From Chrysophaeum taylorii (lineage: Eukaryota; Sar; Pelagophyceae; Pelagomonadales; Pelagomonadaceae), in NCBI GenBank assembly GCA_029834535.1, contig JAQMWT010000497.1, forward strand, positions 1 to 49,208: 49,208 bases of DNA. The letters are read 5' to 3'. The position numbers and the translations under genes were made by a program. Positions 21,528 through 31,501 of the stretch are shown here, one piece after another. How positions within the stretch are numbered: the stretch's first letter is position 1; each line of letters begins with the position of its first letter. Under the pieces are notes generated by a model. That model was not told the origin of the DNA. It saw nothing but the letters and a program-made list of their open reading frames with translations, and did not search any database.

Positions 21528-22340
21528 ATGGCGACTCAAGACCCACAAGTCCCGAGTCTGGAAGTAGCGACGCAATTCGCTACACGGCAAGCTCTCATTC
21601 AACAGCTCCAAGCCGATTTCTTTGCTCAGTTCGCCGCTGATTGCCAACGGCGCAAAGCTAATTTCTTGGATCAACTCGCCGCTGATCAAGCTATTCTCAA
21701 AGCCAGAATCGCCGCTGATTACGCTGATCTCAGAGCCAAAATCACTGTAATCGAAGCTCAAGATGAGCAGCTCGATCAAGAAGTGCAACTCGATCAAGAC
21801 GAGCAACTTGAACAAGCCCCAAACCAGCTGTTCATACGGCAACTCCCCTCAAGCAAAAGCCAACTTCTCACGAAGTCGCGACCCAAGACCCGATAATCTC
21901 GCTGGTCACCCCCCGTCATGCCGACAACCCCACCGGATATCAAACACCCCACGGCAAAGTCTCAGACCCAACTGCCTTCTCTCCGGACCCAGGCGTAGCC
22001 AAGGTTACTCCACAACCTGGCACACCCCACATTCACGAGGACACTCCAACTTGTTCAAATATCGCACCAGCAATGTTGAACACACCACCACCAATAAACA
22101 CTACTCCTTTCACTCCGCCCACCCCACCGGAGCCTCCACCTCCTTCATTGGAGCCTAACTCCCCACTATCGGCGACTCCCGCTACACCACATATACATGT
22201 TCCCCAACATCCTCGTCAACCCTCTCGCCGCACCACTCACCTCCTTGATGATCATGCCATATACGGCCATGACGGCCCCGGCACCTTCATCCCTGACCAA
22301 GCCCCCACCGCGGCTCAAGCTCATGCCGCCCCACTGTAGG
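21528..22340 (+). pseudogene. Left-arm copy of the coiled-coil/Pro-rich gene (truncated)
   Basis: Frame 21528-21896 starts with MATQDPQVPSLEVATQFAT and is a heptad-like, Ala/Gln/Asp-rich coiled coil ending in a DQDEQLEQ run. After one frame change the Pro-rich segment continues (LNTPPPINTTPFTPPTPPEP) to about 22335. It is the inverted partner of the right-arm gene and is cut at the end of the arm. Function is unknown. Confidence 0.55.
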
Positions 22341-25300
22341 ATTCCCCTGTCCGGTCAGTGCAAAAAGGGGTGTGGCTCGCGGCTGACCTGTCTGCAAGGT
22401 AGGGCAGATGGGCGCGAGAGCTGAGATCCCGTGGTGGAGAGTATCCGGCCTGGAGTGCTTGGGGTCCAGTGCGGGAATTCGAAAAGAGGGATCGCCGAAG
22501 GAGAGTGCAGGAGAGCCAAGGGCGATGTAAGGGTCAGTCCTGCTGGGTGCATCCTCAATAGCGGAGATGCTGGGACCAGAGCAGTGAGTGCCGTAGTGAC
22601 CAGGGTTGCCCTCCGGCGTGTAGAGCATTCGAAGGTGCGGGCATGTGACATGCGTCCTCAAATGAGGAGTGACGTGCTGAGCGATAAGACGCTTTTGAGG
22701 GAGGCAACGTACATGACTTGGGTGCATGTTTGTGGTGGAGCCGGCAGCTGGCGTGGAACGTTTTTCGTGCATTCCAGTGGTGCGAAAATGCTTACAGAAG
22801 TGGTGCAGTTAGAGCGAGTCTGTGCATAGTGCACGGAGAATGTTTCCTGAGAGCGCAACGTCGATTTTCCGGAGGCAGCGCAAGCGTGTGGCGTCCAGAA
22901 GAGAGCTATGCAAGGGGACATAAAGGACCGAAGTGGTCGCAATAGAAGCGTGCATAGTTTGCGGCTGATCGGGTCGTTCAGAACTCTCAAAATCTGTGTT
23001 AGTTACTGCAGCCATGGGGAAAGCTTACCAGAAGCTTGGTCGCGGTGAGACGTAAGGATCGGCAGCCGAAAGGATTGCGTCCTCTGACTGGAAGTAGGGG
23101 AGCGGATGATCATGTGCTGCGACTGGTGCTCGTGCGAAGACATCCATCGAATCGTTACATGGTGGTCGCAGATGGGTCCATGCAACCTGCTGAGCAGCGT
23201 CATCCAGTGCATCCGACCGAGAAGGTGGATGGTGGGTGCAGCAGCAAGCGCCGGTGAGCGGCAGTGCGCGCCTGTCTTCGGGGAGAGAAGGCGGCGAGGT
23301 GGAACCAGCTTCGAAGTGATCGGGAGCTGCTGATCGAGAGATAACGATTAAAGCGGGAATGCCTTGTGAATATGAGCTGATACCTGCAGGTGCGGTGAGT
23401 GCCTGCGAGTATGTTGACCGTGGGGCCGTTGACAGCGTGTCTTGTCCTTGTGGATACGGCGTTGCGGGGGCATTGATGGTGCTTGGATCAGGCGGCTGAT
23501 CTGGAATGGTCGAGGAGACCATCTTCGAGACAAGTGAAGTGGGTCTTGCTTCTTCGCTGTATGCATCATACCAGGGGGCTGAATCCGAGGGGGTGTTGTC
23601 AGTGGCCTGCGGCTCTTGTGCCTGGGGCATAGAATACGGCGGAGCCTTAGGTTCTTGGGTGTGGTTGCCATAGTCGATGCAGGCACAATACTCGGGAACA
23701 TCTCGAGGTGTCTTGTTCTTTGACTTGTCGAAAGTGGGAGCGAGGTGGCTTGGTGTTCCTTCGACGAGACTGCTTCCTGAGCCGTTGTGCCCGAAGAGAG
23801 AAGAAGCCCTTGTGCATGTTTTGGCAGCATGATGGTGAGCATGACCATCAGGGAAAAGAGCTGTCTTTTGATAATTCGGAACTTGTCGACTCTTGATGTT
23901 GGTGGTCTTGTTTCTTGGTGGGACTTTCCACATGGTGATCGTCGCTGGTGGTAGGGGTACGGTCGCCGGTGTTGGATGTACGCCCTCGCAACTCGGACGC
24001 GGGGATGTGGTCGAGTTGGGATGAACCAGGTGGCTGAGAAGGCGAGCGGGTGCAAAGGGGTTCAGGGGGTGCCAGAGAGGCGAAGAGTGATTTGGCAGAG
24101 GAGGAGGGGCCAGAGATGGCGGGGGGTTGAGAACTGAGAGACGGAGTGGCTGGTGAACCAGGAGAACCAGGTCCAGGGCATCCGTGGAGGTGGTGATGAT
24201 ACTTGGGGAGAGTCGGGTGAGAGGCATTGGAGGTTGTTTCGGAAGGGGATGAAGGTTGGTTGTGGACGGGGAAAGGAGGTGAAAGATGCGATGCAGCATC
24301 GTTGGTGGGGTGGGTGGCATCTAATGAGGTGAGAGAATGGTGTGGAGGGCGGCGTTGGTTTAAAAGTGGGAGTTGCAGATATCAGCGTGGGCAGTTTCGA
24401 GTGCCTTGAACTGTGTGTGGGTGAGATGGAGTTCCGCGTGGGTGGAGACCAGTTCGTCGGCTTGGATGGCGAGCTGGGCAGTGGCGAAATCCAGGGCGGC
24501 GTCGGCGATGGTGAGTGTGGCGGCTGCGGAGGACAAAGCGTCATCCTTGCGAATGAGCGTGGCCTTGGTTGCGGCCAATTCAGTGGTTTGGTAGCGTAAT
24601 GCAGCCTTAGTGGTGGCCAACTCGCGTTGGAGCTCAGACGGAGGTGCATTGGAACTTTGAGAAAGGAGGTGGAGTGTTGCTTGGGTGGAGACGGGGGAAT
24701 GGTCGTAGTCGTGGAGTGCGTAGTCACGCGGGTGAAGATGCAAATGGGGGGGAACAGCGACTTTCGAAAGGTGATGAAGGTCTGTCAGGAGGGTCCGATG
24801 GTTGGGCGGCAGTAGCTTGAGCCGCGGAAGGAGCTGTGGTAGAAATGGAAGTGCCGGGGCCGTCGTGGCCGTAGGTGGCATGGTCTTGTGGATGGAGAGG
24901 AAAGTCCTGAGGAGAGTGACTTGCGGAAGATGATGGATATCGGACAAGGGAATCCGACAGTGGGGCGGCATGAGCTTGAGCCGCGGTGGGGGCTTGGTCA
25001 GGGATGAAGGTGCCGGGGCCGTCATGGCCGTATATGGCATGATCATCAAGGAGATGAGTGGTGCGGCGAGGGGGTTGACGAGGATGTTGGGGAACTTGGA
25101 TAGGTGGTGTAGCGGGAGTCGCCGATAGTGGGGAGTTAGGCTCCAGTGAAGGAGGTGGAGGCTCCGGTGGGGTTGGCGGAGTGAAGGGAGTAGTGTTTAG
25201 TGGTGGTGGAGTGTTCAACATTGCTGGTGCGATATTCGAACAAGGTGGAGTGTCCTCGTGAATGTGGGGTGTGCCAGGTTGTGGAGTAACCTTGGCTATG

Positions 25301-25801
25301 CCTGGGTCCGGAGGGAAGGCAGTGGGGTCTGAGACTTTGCCGTGGGGTGTTTGACATCCGGTGGGGTTGTCGGCAGGAGGTGGGTTCTGTTCATGTTCGA
25401 GAACGTTTTGAACAGTAGGAGGGGGGATGACCTTGGGTCGCGACTTCGCGAGAAGTTTGCTTTTGCTTGAGGAGAGTTGCCGTAAGAGCAGCTGGTTGGG
25501 GATCTTGTTCAAGTCGCTCGTCTTGATCGAGTTGCGCGTCTTGATCGAGTTGCTCGTCTTGAGCTTCGATTGCGGCAGTGATTTTGGCTCTGAGATCAGC
25601 GTAATCAGCGGCGTAATCAGCGGCGATTTTGGCTGTTAAGGCAGCGTTATCGGCGGCGAGTTGATCTAAGTTGGCTTTGAGCTGTTGCATGAGAGCTTGT
25701 TGTGTAGCGAATTGCGCCGCTACTTCCAGACTCGGGGCTTGTGGGTCGCGAGTCGCTATTGTTTTCGGGTTGCGTTTTGCGCGTTGTTGGTTGCCTTTCA
25801 C
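22287..25801 (-). pseudogene. Coiled-coil and Pro-rich gene of the inverted-repeat element
   Basis: Minus-strand frames run 25801-25391, 25512-24724, 25049-24360, 24320-23025 and 22772-22287. The first has an N-terminal coiled coil (LAADNAALTAKIAADYAADY) and DQDERLEQD. Next comes a Pro-rich stretch, then a second coiled coil (about 24650-24360, LAATKATLIRKDDALSSAAA), then a long Pro/Ser/His-rich part. The layout (coiled coil then disordered tail) is gag-like, but no zinc knuckle, protease or polymerase follows. I do not recognise the family. Frame changes indicate decay or unannotated introns. Confidence 0.45.
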
Positions 25802-26152
25802 ACTTTTTCACACTTTTTCACACTTGTTCACCAGTAGCAAGCGATGAGACTTGACTACGGTCTTAAAACTTTCAGGAATTTCAGGAGATTGCTCTTGCCT
25901 GGAAATCCCGAGTCTTCGTCCGAGACGTCGATCGAGATCGATGTCTTTCGGAGGACGTTTCTCTACCAGTACCGGACTGGGTCCAAACCTAGAGAACAGT
26001 AAAAATCACTGTGCCCCTGGTAGAGAATGGTGGCAGTGGTAGTGCCACTCTTATTGCCCTGTCTCTAACGACACAAAGAGCAGCACGGTGTTCGACACAG
26101 CGATTTTGGGTTGTTTAGTGTGAGTGTGAGGTTAAGGGGGGGGGTCCTAACC

Positions 26153-26530
26153 CTAAATGGAATTTTCTATCTCTATCGGTCGTCCTCCCTTCTTAACGCG
26201 CTTGTACATGGCAACATGGTACGGCTCGGGGTCGCGATTGCAGATCACGCGGCCCCCGTGAGCATCTTCATCGTGGGTGGAGCAAAAGTATCCGCAGTCC
26301 TCACACGTTAGCCGGCACCAGGCAGTGGGATCTCGTTCGATTCGCAAAACTTCGTGTCCCTGCGTCTTGCCCGGGGGCTTCTTGTCCTTTTGAGCTGAGG
26401 CCATTGCTCGAGCTCCCCGCCCACGGGGCGGTTTATTTGGTTTCGAGTTCGATGGTGACCGCGTTCCGTGGTCGTTCTCTTCTTCCATCGCCCTCCGATA
26501 ATCGTTGTCTAGTCGCGTAATAAGTGCCAT
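26153..26530 (-). pseudogene. C-terminal part of a gag-like gene, separated by the MULE insertion
   Basis: This is a 125-codon minus-strand frame: ALITRLDNDYRRAMEEEND, a basic Ser/Pro/Arg linker (PRGRGARAMASAQ), then a Cys/His cluster CRLTCEDCGYFCSTHDEDAH with a further Cys and His (CNRDPEPYH). The cluster could bind zinc but is not the CCHC knuckle. When the MULE and one target duplication are removed, the N-terminal gag-like gene (31502-32794) runs into this frame with a 1-nt offset. The 3' end is cut by the inverted-repeat element at 26165. It may alternatively be a small unrelated zinc protein. Confidence 0.5.
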
Positions 26531-26542
26531 CGTCGACGTAAA

Positions 26543-26551
26543 TTCTTATAA
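26543..26551. repeat. Target-site duplication, left, TTCTTATAA
   Basis: Nine bases identical to 31493-31501 flank the MULE. A 9-bp duplication is typical of Mutator-like elements. Confidence 0.85.
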
Positions 26552-26580
26552 GGGGAAAGTCAAGTTTCCAACCACCATGT

Positions 26581-26655
26581 ATGTTTGGTCACCGTAAATG
26601 CCCAACAAGTTTGGTCACTTAAGTTTAGTCAATCCGTATCTTGGCTGACTAAACT
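26581..26655. repeat. Left iteron cluster of MULE1 (AAGTTTGGTCA)
   Basis: Four copies lie at about 26581, 26607, 26621 and 26646. Three read AAGTTTGGTCA-like and one reads in the opposite orientation (TGACTAAACTT). They are inverted relative to most right-end copies and are likely transposase binding sites. Confidence 0.7.
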
Positions 26656-27517
26656 TATGCTTGAGGAAAGCAAGGATATGGCTCGCTGACAAAACAAGGC
26701 CCGCTGTGATCAAGCATTTGGAGGTTCTGCATGTCGCGTCGTGACTCCGGAGCGTCCTTCGACTTCGACACGGATGACGAGGAGGTCGATATCGACGAGG
26801 GCTTCGCTCAGGTCGAGCGGGACCGTGCTGGTATCACGCTGACGTCGGGCGACGACGACACCAAGAACGGCAAGCGTGGCCTGACGAAGGTTAACGACTG
26901 TTACAGATCGCCGCGTACGCTGTCGCAGCTCAGAATGTTCAAGCACCACGATTCGCTGCTTTCACGCTACCCGACGAAATCCGAATTTAGTTTGTGCGTT
27001 CGGGAAGAGGCCGAGTTGCAGCAGAAGATGGTCGACACGGGGGGGAAGCAACAGCGTGCATAACATGATCAATACCGCGACGGCGTTGTCGTTCAAGTGT
27101 AAAGTAGAGGGCTGCGGCTTCTTTAAGCGCGCTGCTCGTCGTGATGGGCTTATAGACTTCGTCGTCACGCATGATGAACCTCACACAGGAGTTTTTACAC
27201 CGACGAAAACCCAGCCCAAGTCGAACTACCGCGCAGAGCACTTCTTAGAGGCCGTGACGACCATCATCAAGAAGGGCTCTATGGAGAGCAAGTCAGGAGG
27301 CACTACTCGGAAAGGCGTCTGGTAGATGTCCACAACAACGTCATCAAGGAAAGGCTCAATGAGATGACGAACCGTGAGCATACACTCTCATCCGTCGAGA
27401 ACATCTAGCTCAAGTCCATCCTAGCGCTCTTGGGAAACGAGGAGAGGAACGCGGTATCAGCGGTGTCTTGCGCAGGTCTTGTTTGTGGCTGTTGTCCTGC
27501 GAGGAGGTGCATGTGTG

Positions 27518-27716
27518 TGATCAAACTTGTAATGTTCTGACCAAACTTTGTGACAAAACTTGTGACTGTATGACCAAACGTGTGACTTTATGACCAAACT
27601 TTTGACTTGGTGACCAAACTTGTGACTTAATGATCAAACTTACGTTCGTGTGATCAAACTTTGTGATTAAACTTGTAGCTTTCTGATCAAACTCTTTTGG
27701 TTTCGTGACCGCACTT
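27518..27716 (+). repeat. Internal iteron array of MULE1, 20-bp period
   Basis: Eleven copies of TGAYCAAACTT start at 27518, 27538, 27551, 27571, 27591, 27611, 27631, 27651, 27664, 27684 and 27706. Spacing is 20 bp, with three steps of 13, 13 and 22. The dominant unit is TGACCAAACTTGTGACTTTA. The array lies between the zinc-finger exon and the catalytic exon, where a GT...TTAG intron (about 27451 to 27799) could be removed. Confidence 0.85.
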
Positions 27717-28914
27717 GAAAATCGTAGCTTAGTGTGTTAGTATACTTCGCCACATCTACATTCACGTGTGTGCATCAAAGTCACACTTGTCATTCTCTTA
27801 GGCGGAGTTGCACGCTTGCCAGCGCGCGTTGCGAGCCCGCGGTCATGCGGTTAAGTTGTATGGCGCGAAACAAGGAGATCTCCTGAAGGTATTCATGAAG
27901 AGGCTCAAGTCTGAGCACAAGTCGGAACAAGAGTTCAGGCATGGCTCCGACAGGAGCCGGTACAAGAGCTTAGACCTCAACGACTACAAGATCCCTGAAA
28001 CGCTGCAGTCACCTGCCTTGGCTGATAGGAAGTTCTTCTTAGGTTATGTCGTCGTGTCGAAACCCGCCATACGCATGATGAATGCGGGCCTCCTGCGCCG
28101 GCAGGCGTTTATTGACGGCGCTCACTGCCTCGACAACCAGGTGATGATTTCTGTGACCGGCCGTGATGCCAACGACCACCTCGTGATGATATCCACTTCG
28201 CGGTGGAACATGACCGAGTCAGCGGAATCGATCGGCAAGGTCATTAAACTGACCGTCGAGAACATCCCGCACAGAAACTGTCAGGGATTCGTCATAGTAC
28301 AGGACTGCCAAAAGGGAGGCCTCATAGCGCACGTCACCGTGAGTGACCTCGCTAGCACCATTTGATTCCTCGTCTAATTCCGATTCCTGCGCAGCATACG
28401 CCCGAGGCCGACGCCTTCTCGTGCAGTAAGTCTTTGATGAACTGTTTACTCTTCGTGAATACGTCCTATTCACAGTGAACCACGGCAGCGAGAACATCGC
28501 AAAGATCGCGGAATCCGGGGACGCCGCTATCTTTCGTCGCTTTGTTGAGGCGCCTACGAAGGCGGCCAGCGACGCTTTTCATGCCGAACTTTCTCCCAAG
28601 GCCCAGCGTTGGGTGAGTCATAATCTCCTCGTGGCATTGAGTTTTCTGGCACTACAGGTTGCCAGTCGGCGCGAATATGCGCGAAAGCATCTGAACGATC
28701 AGGAAGCAGACACCGTCACAGTGTTAGACGGGCCCAGGGCACTCTTTGGCACGAGTACGAACAACCCGGCGGAGGCTTTCAACAAGAAGCACATCAACGC
28801 GAGGTTATGCAACGGACCCAAGTCCCTCCAGACCTTGTTCGCTGAGCAGGCAACGACCTACGCGGATACGAGCGCAGCGGCCATCCGGTGCGCAAAAACC
28901 GGCGAGAGGCTCAC

Positions 28915-29127
28915 GTGAGTGTTCCTCGTGTTCGGATGCAAATTGTTGCGTCATTAGTTTCGTCTTGTCTTCGATCAAAATGGCGTGTTTTCGGCCAATA
29001 ATCTCAAGGGTCTCAACCATCTCAAATACGTACGGGCCTACGGGCCTTTGTCTTTTCAGATCAAACTCCCGTTGTTATGTTCACACTTGTCGGGTTGTTC
29101 TATGTGATATCTAAGCGTGAACCGTAG
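28915..29127 (+). other. Probable GT-AG intron in the MULE1 transposase gene
   Basis: The donor is AC/GTGAGT and the acceptor CCGTAG/GCCC. The intron is in phase 2, and joining AC with G restores a Thr codon and the open frame TPNYNND on the far side. Length is 213 bp. A second GTGAGT at 28337 suggests another intron before 28475, but its phase does not match any acceptor I can find. Confidence 0.6.
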
Positions 29128-29789
29128 GCCCAACTACAATAATGATGCCCAAGTCAAGGTTGCAAAAAGCAAGACCCGGATAACAAGAGTTCAGCCTTAC
29201 GGCGGCGGCGCTGGGGCCAATAAGGGGACGTTCTTGGTGTATGTCAAAGGTGACAACAATCAGCAACTTACGTCCGTCGTTGTTATCGGGCAGAAGGGAT
29301 ACGTGAATTTTGAAGATTCGGAGCAACTCGACGTACTTTCCTGTAGCTGTGGCAACTACGCGTTCTCTCGCTTGCCGTGCGTTTGCATGATTGGAGCTCA
29401 GATAGCTCGCGGTGAGCATGCTGAGGATCTCTATCCACTTTGGACCACGACGCAGTGTTGGGAAAATCAATATCGGGTCGGGGGGGTGTTTCCGATTCTC
29501 AACGCAACGGAAATTGAATCGGCGCAAGGAGAAATTGAAGCCGAATGCAAAGAAGCTGGTGAGGAGTTTGAGCCTTGGCTGCCATCCGCGATCGGGCCCC
29601 GACGGACAGGCAGGCCAAAGACCGACCAACGCCAAGAATCCTCGCTGCGGAAGAATACGGGGTCGGGGTCAAAGAAGGACCGGAAGCGAGCACGAAAAGA
29701 AATGGCCAAGACGTTCGCCGGGTTGGACCCAGAAGGAACTGCAGCCCGGGTCGCCAGTAAAAAGCGGAGGAAAGGAGGCCGCAAAGCAA

Positions 29790-30025
29790 CCGAGCCTCCC
29801 GAGCCTACCGAGCCTCCCGCGTCTACCGAGCCTACCGTGTCTACCGAGCCTACCGAGCCTCCCGCGTCTCCCGCGTATACCGAGCCTACCGAGCCTCCCG
29901 CGTCGACCGAGCCTCCCGCGTATACCGAGCCTCCCGCGTCGACCGAGCCTCCCGCGTATACCGAGCCTCCCGCGTATACCGAGCCTCCCGCGTCTACCGA
30001 GCCTCCCGCGTCGACCGAGCCCCCA
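29790..30025 (+). repeat. Coding tandem repeat (Glu-Pro-Pro-Ala-Ser/Tyr-Thr)
   Basis: Units of 15-18 bp around ACCGAGCCTCCCGCGTMT are repeated about 14 times within the transposase gene. They encode TEPPAST/TEPPAYT repeats. The unit is repeated at DNA level, so the length probably varies. Confidence 0.85.
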
Positions 30026-30448
30026 AACAAGCAGCAGAAAGAGTCGTCTACAAGCTCGTTTCCTCCCTGGTGGCCAACAGACAAAGAAGCGTGGGACCGT
30101 GCGCGCGCCGAGCTCACCACCACCCTCAATATGCTTACGGCGCGCGGAAGGAGTGTCAAATCAGTCCGGGTGATGGCTTCGGATGTGCCATATCCCGCTG
30201 CGCAGCCTAAACACTACGTTCCTGGAACAGTCACCTACACCAGAAACAAGTTCGCCGTCACGTACGACAACGGGGACGATACGGAGCGATATGATGCGAA
30301 CGACGAAGACAAGGGAATCCTTGCCGAGCTGAGTATGGGGTACTTCTTACCTTTCGAGAACGATTCGGTGCGATATTTGAAGCCGAGTTCAATGATGTGT
30401 GTTTTTATGGGAGTGTCCAAGAATGTTTGTAGCAGCGAGCTCGTGTGA

Positions 30449-31150
30449 CCCCACGGTCCTATCGGGCATGTACACCCAACGCACTCGACACGGAAACAAC
30501 AGGCTTCGTGCAGGAATCCAATCAATCAGGACGGCCCACGCGTGCTCCACCGGCCGGAAAGCCTCGCTCCAAGAAAAGGACCCAGTGCGCCATGTTCTCC
30601 GCTCGTTCAACAAGGCTCACAGGTGACTTGTTTATTTCCAAGCTCCCGCGTCGACTTCAAATCCATGGTTCATTAACGCCCGGGGGGCACTTCGACATAG
30701 CCGTGTGGTTGCCTCGACAAGACCGCCAACGACAACCTCCACAACACTATCAAGAGGCACCCTCCTTAGAACCTCTGATGCGCGCTCTCGACCCTGAATC
30801 GATTCGCAAAGACGCTCTCCCTCTCGGATTTTGGGATCCAGAATGGGGTGATCCGTGTCACGCTGACCATTTACCTTTGTCTTTTGGCGTCTGCCTCTTG
30901 CCGAAGAATGGCGGACGACCAACAGCACCATGGTGAGTCGCGGTATGGGATGCTCCTACGATGGAAGGTGCGAGAATGGGCCCAGCTTAACCGCGTCAAG
31001 CCGTGGGAAACTGCTGGCGATGCCGCGCGTCGCAGCCCTCAATATGCGAAGCTCCTTGCGTATCGCCGCGCTGCCTTAGGATCTCCTTCTAAGACGGTCA
31101 TGGGGGGGTGTCCATGCCGCGCGTGTAACGCCACGGTAGATTCTGCGTAG
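30449..31150 (+). CDS. Hypothetical coding stretch downstream of the MULE1 transposase
   Basis: Plus-strand frames 30445-30936 and 30848-31150 overlap. The first holds a basic segment (PPAGKPRSKKRTQC), SKLPRRLQIHGS and ALPLGFWDPEWGDP; the second holds MLLRWKVREWAQLNRVKPWE and a Cys-rich end GGCPCRACNATV. This may be a further exon of the transposase gene, since GT and AG sites near 30400 and 30511 could join it, or a second MULE gene. No family is recognised. The sequence from 31151 to 31224 shows no gene. Confidence 0.35.
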
Positions 31151-31224
31151 CTGCAGCACCTAGCTTTCGTTTTAAAAGCATTTTCGCACCAATAGCGCTC
31201 ACGCGCCCCCTTAAAAAGCCTCCT

Positions 31225-31482
31225 TAAGTTTGATTTAAAAAGCCGAAGTTTGGTCAATACTGTGGAAGTTTGAGGAGTAGTGATCAAACTTGTTGACCAA
31301 ACTTACAAGGAAATTAATCAAACTTGAAGGGTTGATTGATCAAACTTAATGCAACTTCGGAGTGACCAAACTTAACTGACCTAACTTCTATGGAAAGTGA
31401 CCACACATGTGAGTTTTTCCTTAATCATACATCAAAATCGAGCAAACATGAAAGAAATTCACCAAACTTTTTGACCAAACTT
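31225..31482. repeat. Right iteron cluster of MULE1 (TGACCAAACTT)
   Basis: About eleven copies or near-copies lie between 31225 and 31482. The first three read AAGTTTG and the rest TGAYCAAACTT (31281, 31294, 31337, 31363 and 31472 are the best). Spacing is irregular, unlike the internal array. Confidence 0.75.
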
Positions 31483-31492
31483 GACGGATCCC

Positions 31493-31501
31493 TTCTTATA
31501 A
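31493..31501. repeat. Target-site duplication, right, TTCTTATAA
   Basis: Identical to 26543-26551; marks the right edge of MULE1. Confidence 0.85.

Larger units (their letters stand above)
21112..26165. mobile_element. Element with long terminal inverted repeats (about 1.23 kb), type unknown
   Basis: Left arm 21112-22352 and right arm 24941-26165 are inverted copies. Both begin with GAAAATTCCA-TTAGGGTTAG and a C9 run, then share TCGCTGTGTCG, GACCCAGTCCGGTACTGGTA and GACATCGATCTCGATCGACG, and proceed into the same ORF. The homology ends at ATTCCC-TGTCCG on both sides. The 2.6 kb between the arms belongs to the gene read from the right arm. It could be a fold-back type transposon or two copies of one element joined tail to tail. 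No transposase is seen, and no target duplication was found at the outer ends. Confidence 0.75.
26731..30448 (+). pseudogene. MULE transposase gene of MULE1, with probable introns and frame breaks
   Basis: N-terminal frame 26731-27063 is acidic, then continues after a G6 run in a zinc-finger frame (CKVEGCGFFKRAARRDGLID, HDEPH). The catalytic core is in 27808-28336: FIDGAHC (first Asp) and VIVQDCQKGG (second Asp). The Glu is in NNPAEAFNKK (about 28765). An intron with GTGAGT donor fits exactly at 28915-29127. The SWIM-like finger CSCGNYAFSRLPCVC ends in Cys instead of His. A Glu/Pro/Thr repeat (29790-30025) and a Tudor-like end (GTVTYTRNKFAVTYDNGDDT) follow. Transposase would act in the nucleus on the element TIRs. 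Two or more frame breaks lie in the first 600 bp. Confidence 0.8.
26552..31492 (+). mobile_element. Mutator-like element MULE1, complete with TIRs and 9-bp duplication
   Basis: The left end is GGGGAAAGTCAAGTTTCC. The right end, reverse-complemented, is GGGATCCGTCAAGTTTGG. Both lie directly inside the TTCTTATAA duplication, giving an element of 4941 bp. It carries a MULE transposase with all three DDE residues, a variant SWIM finger and iterated TGACCAAACTT motifs near both ends and inside. It sits in a gag-like gene of the opposite strand. The ends and duplication look recent, but the coding region needs frame changes in the N-terminal part. Confidence 0.85.

Noticed and set aside
27518..27716. 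Regularly spaced repeats that could suggest a CRISPR array
   Set aside because: Units are 11 bp in a 20-bp period with similar spacers, in a eukaryotic transposon, with no cas genes.
29412..30173. ORFs in other frames and on the opposite strand over the Pro/Glu/Thr repeat
   Set aside because: Their length comes from the repeat period; the transposase frame with SWIM and Tudor-like parts is the real one.
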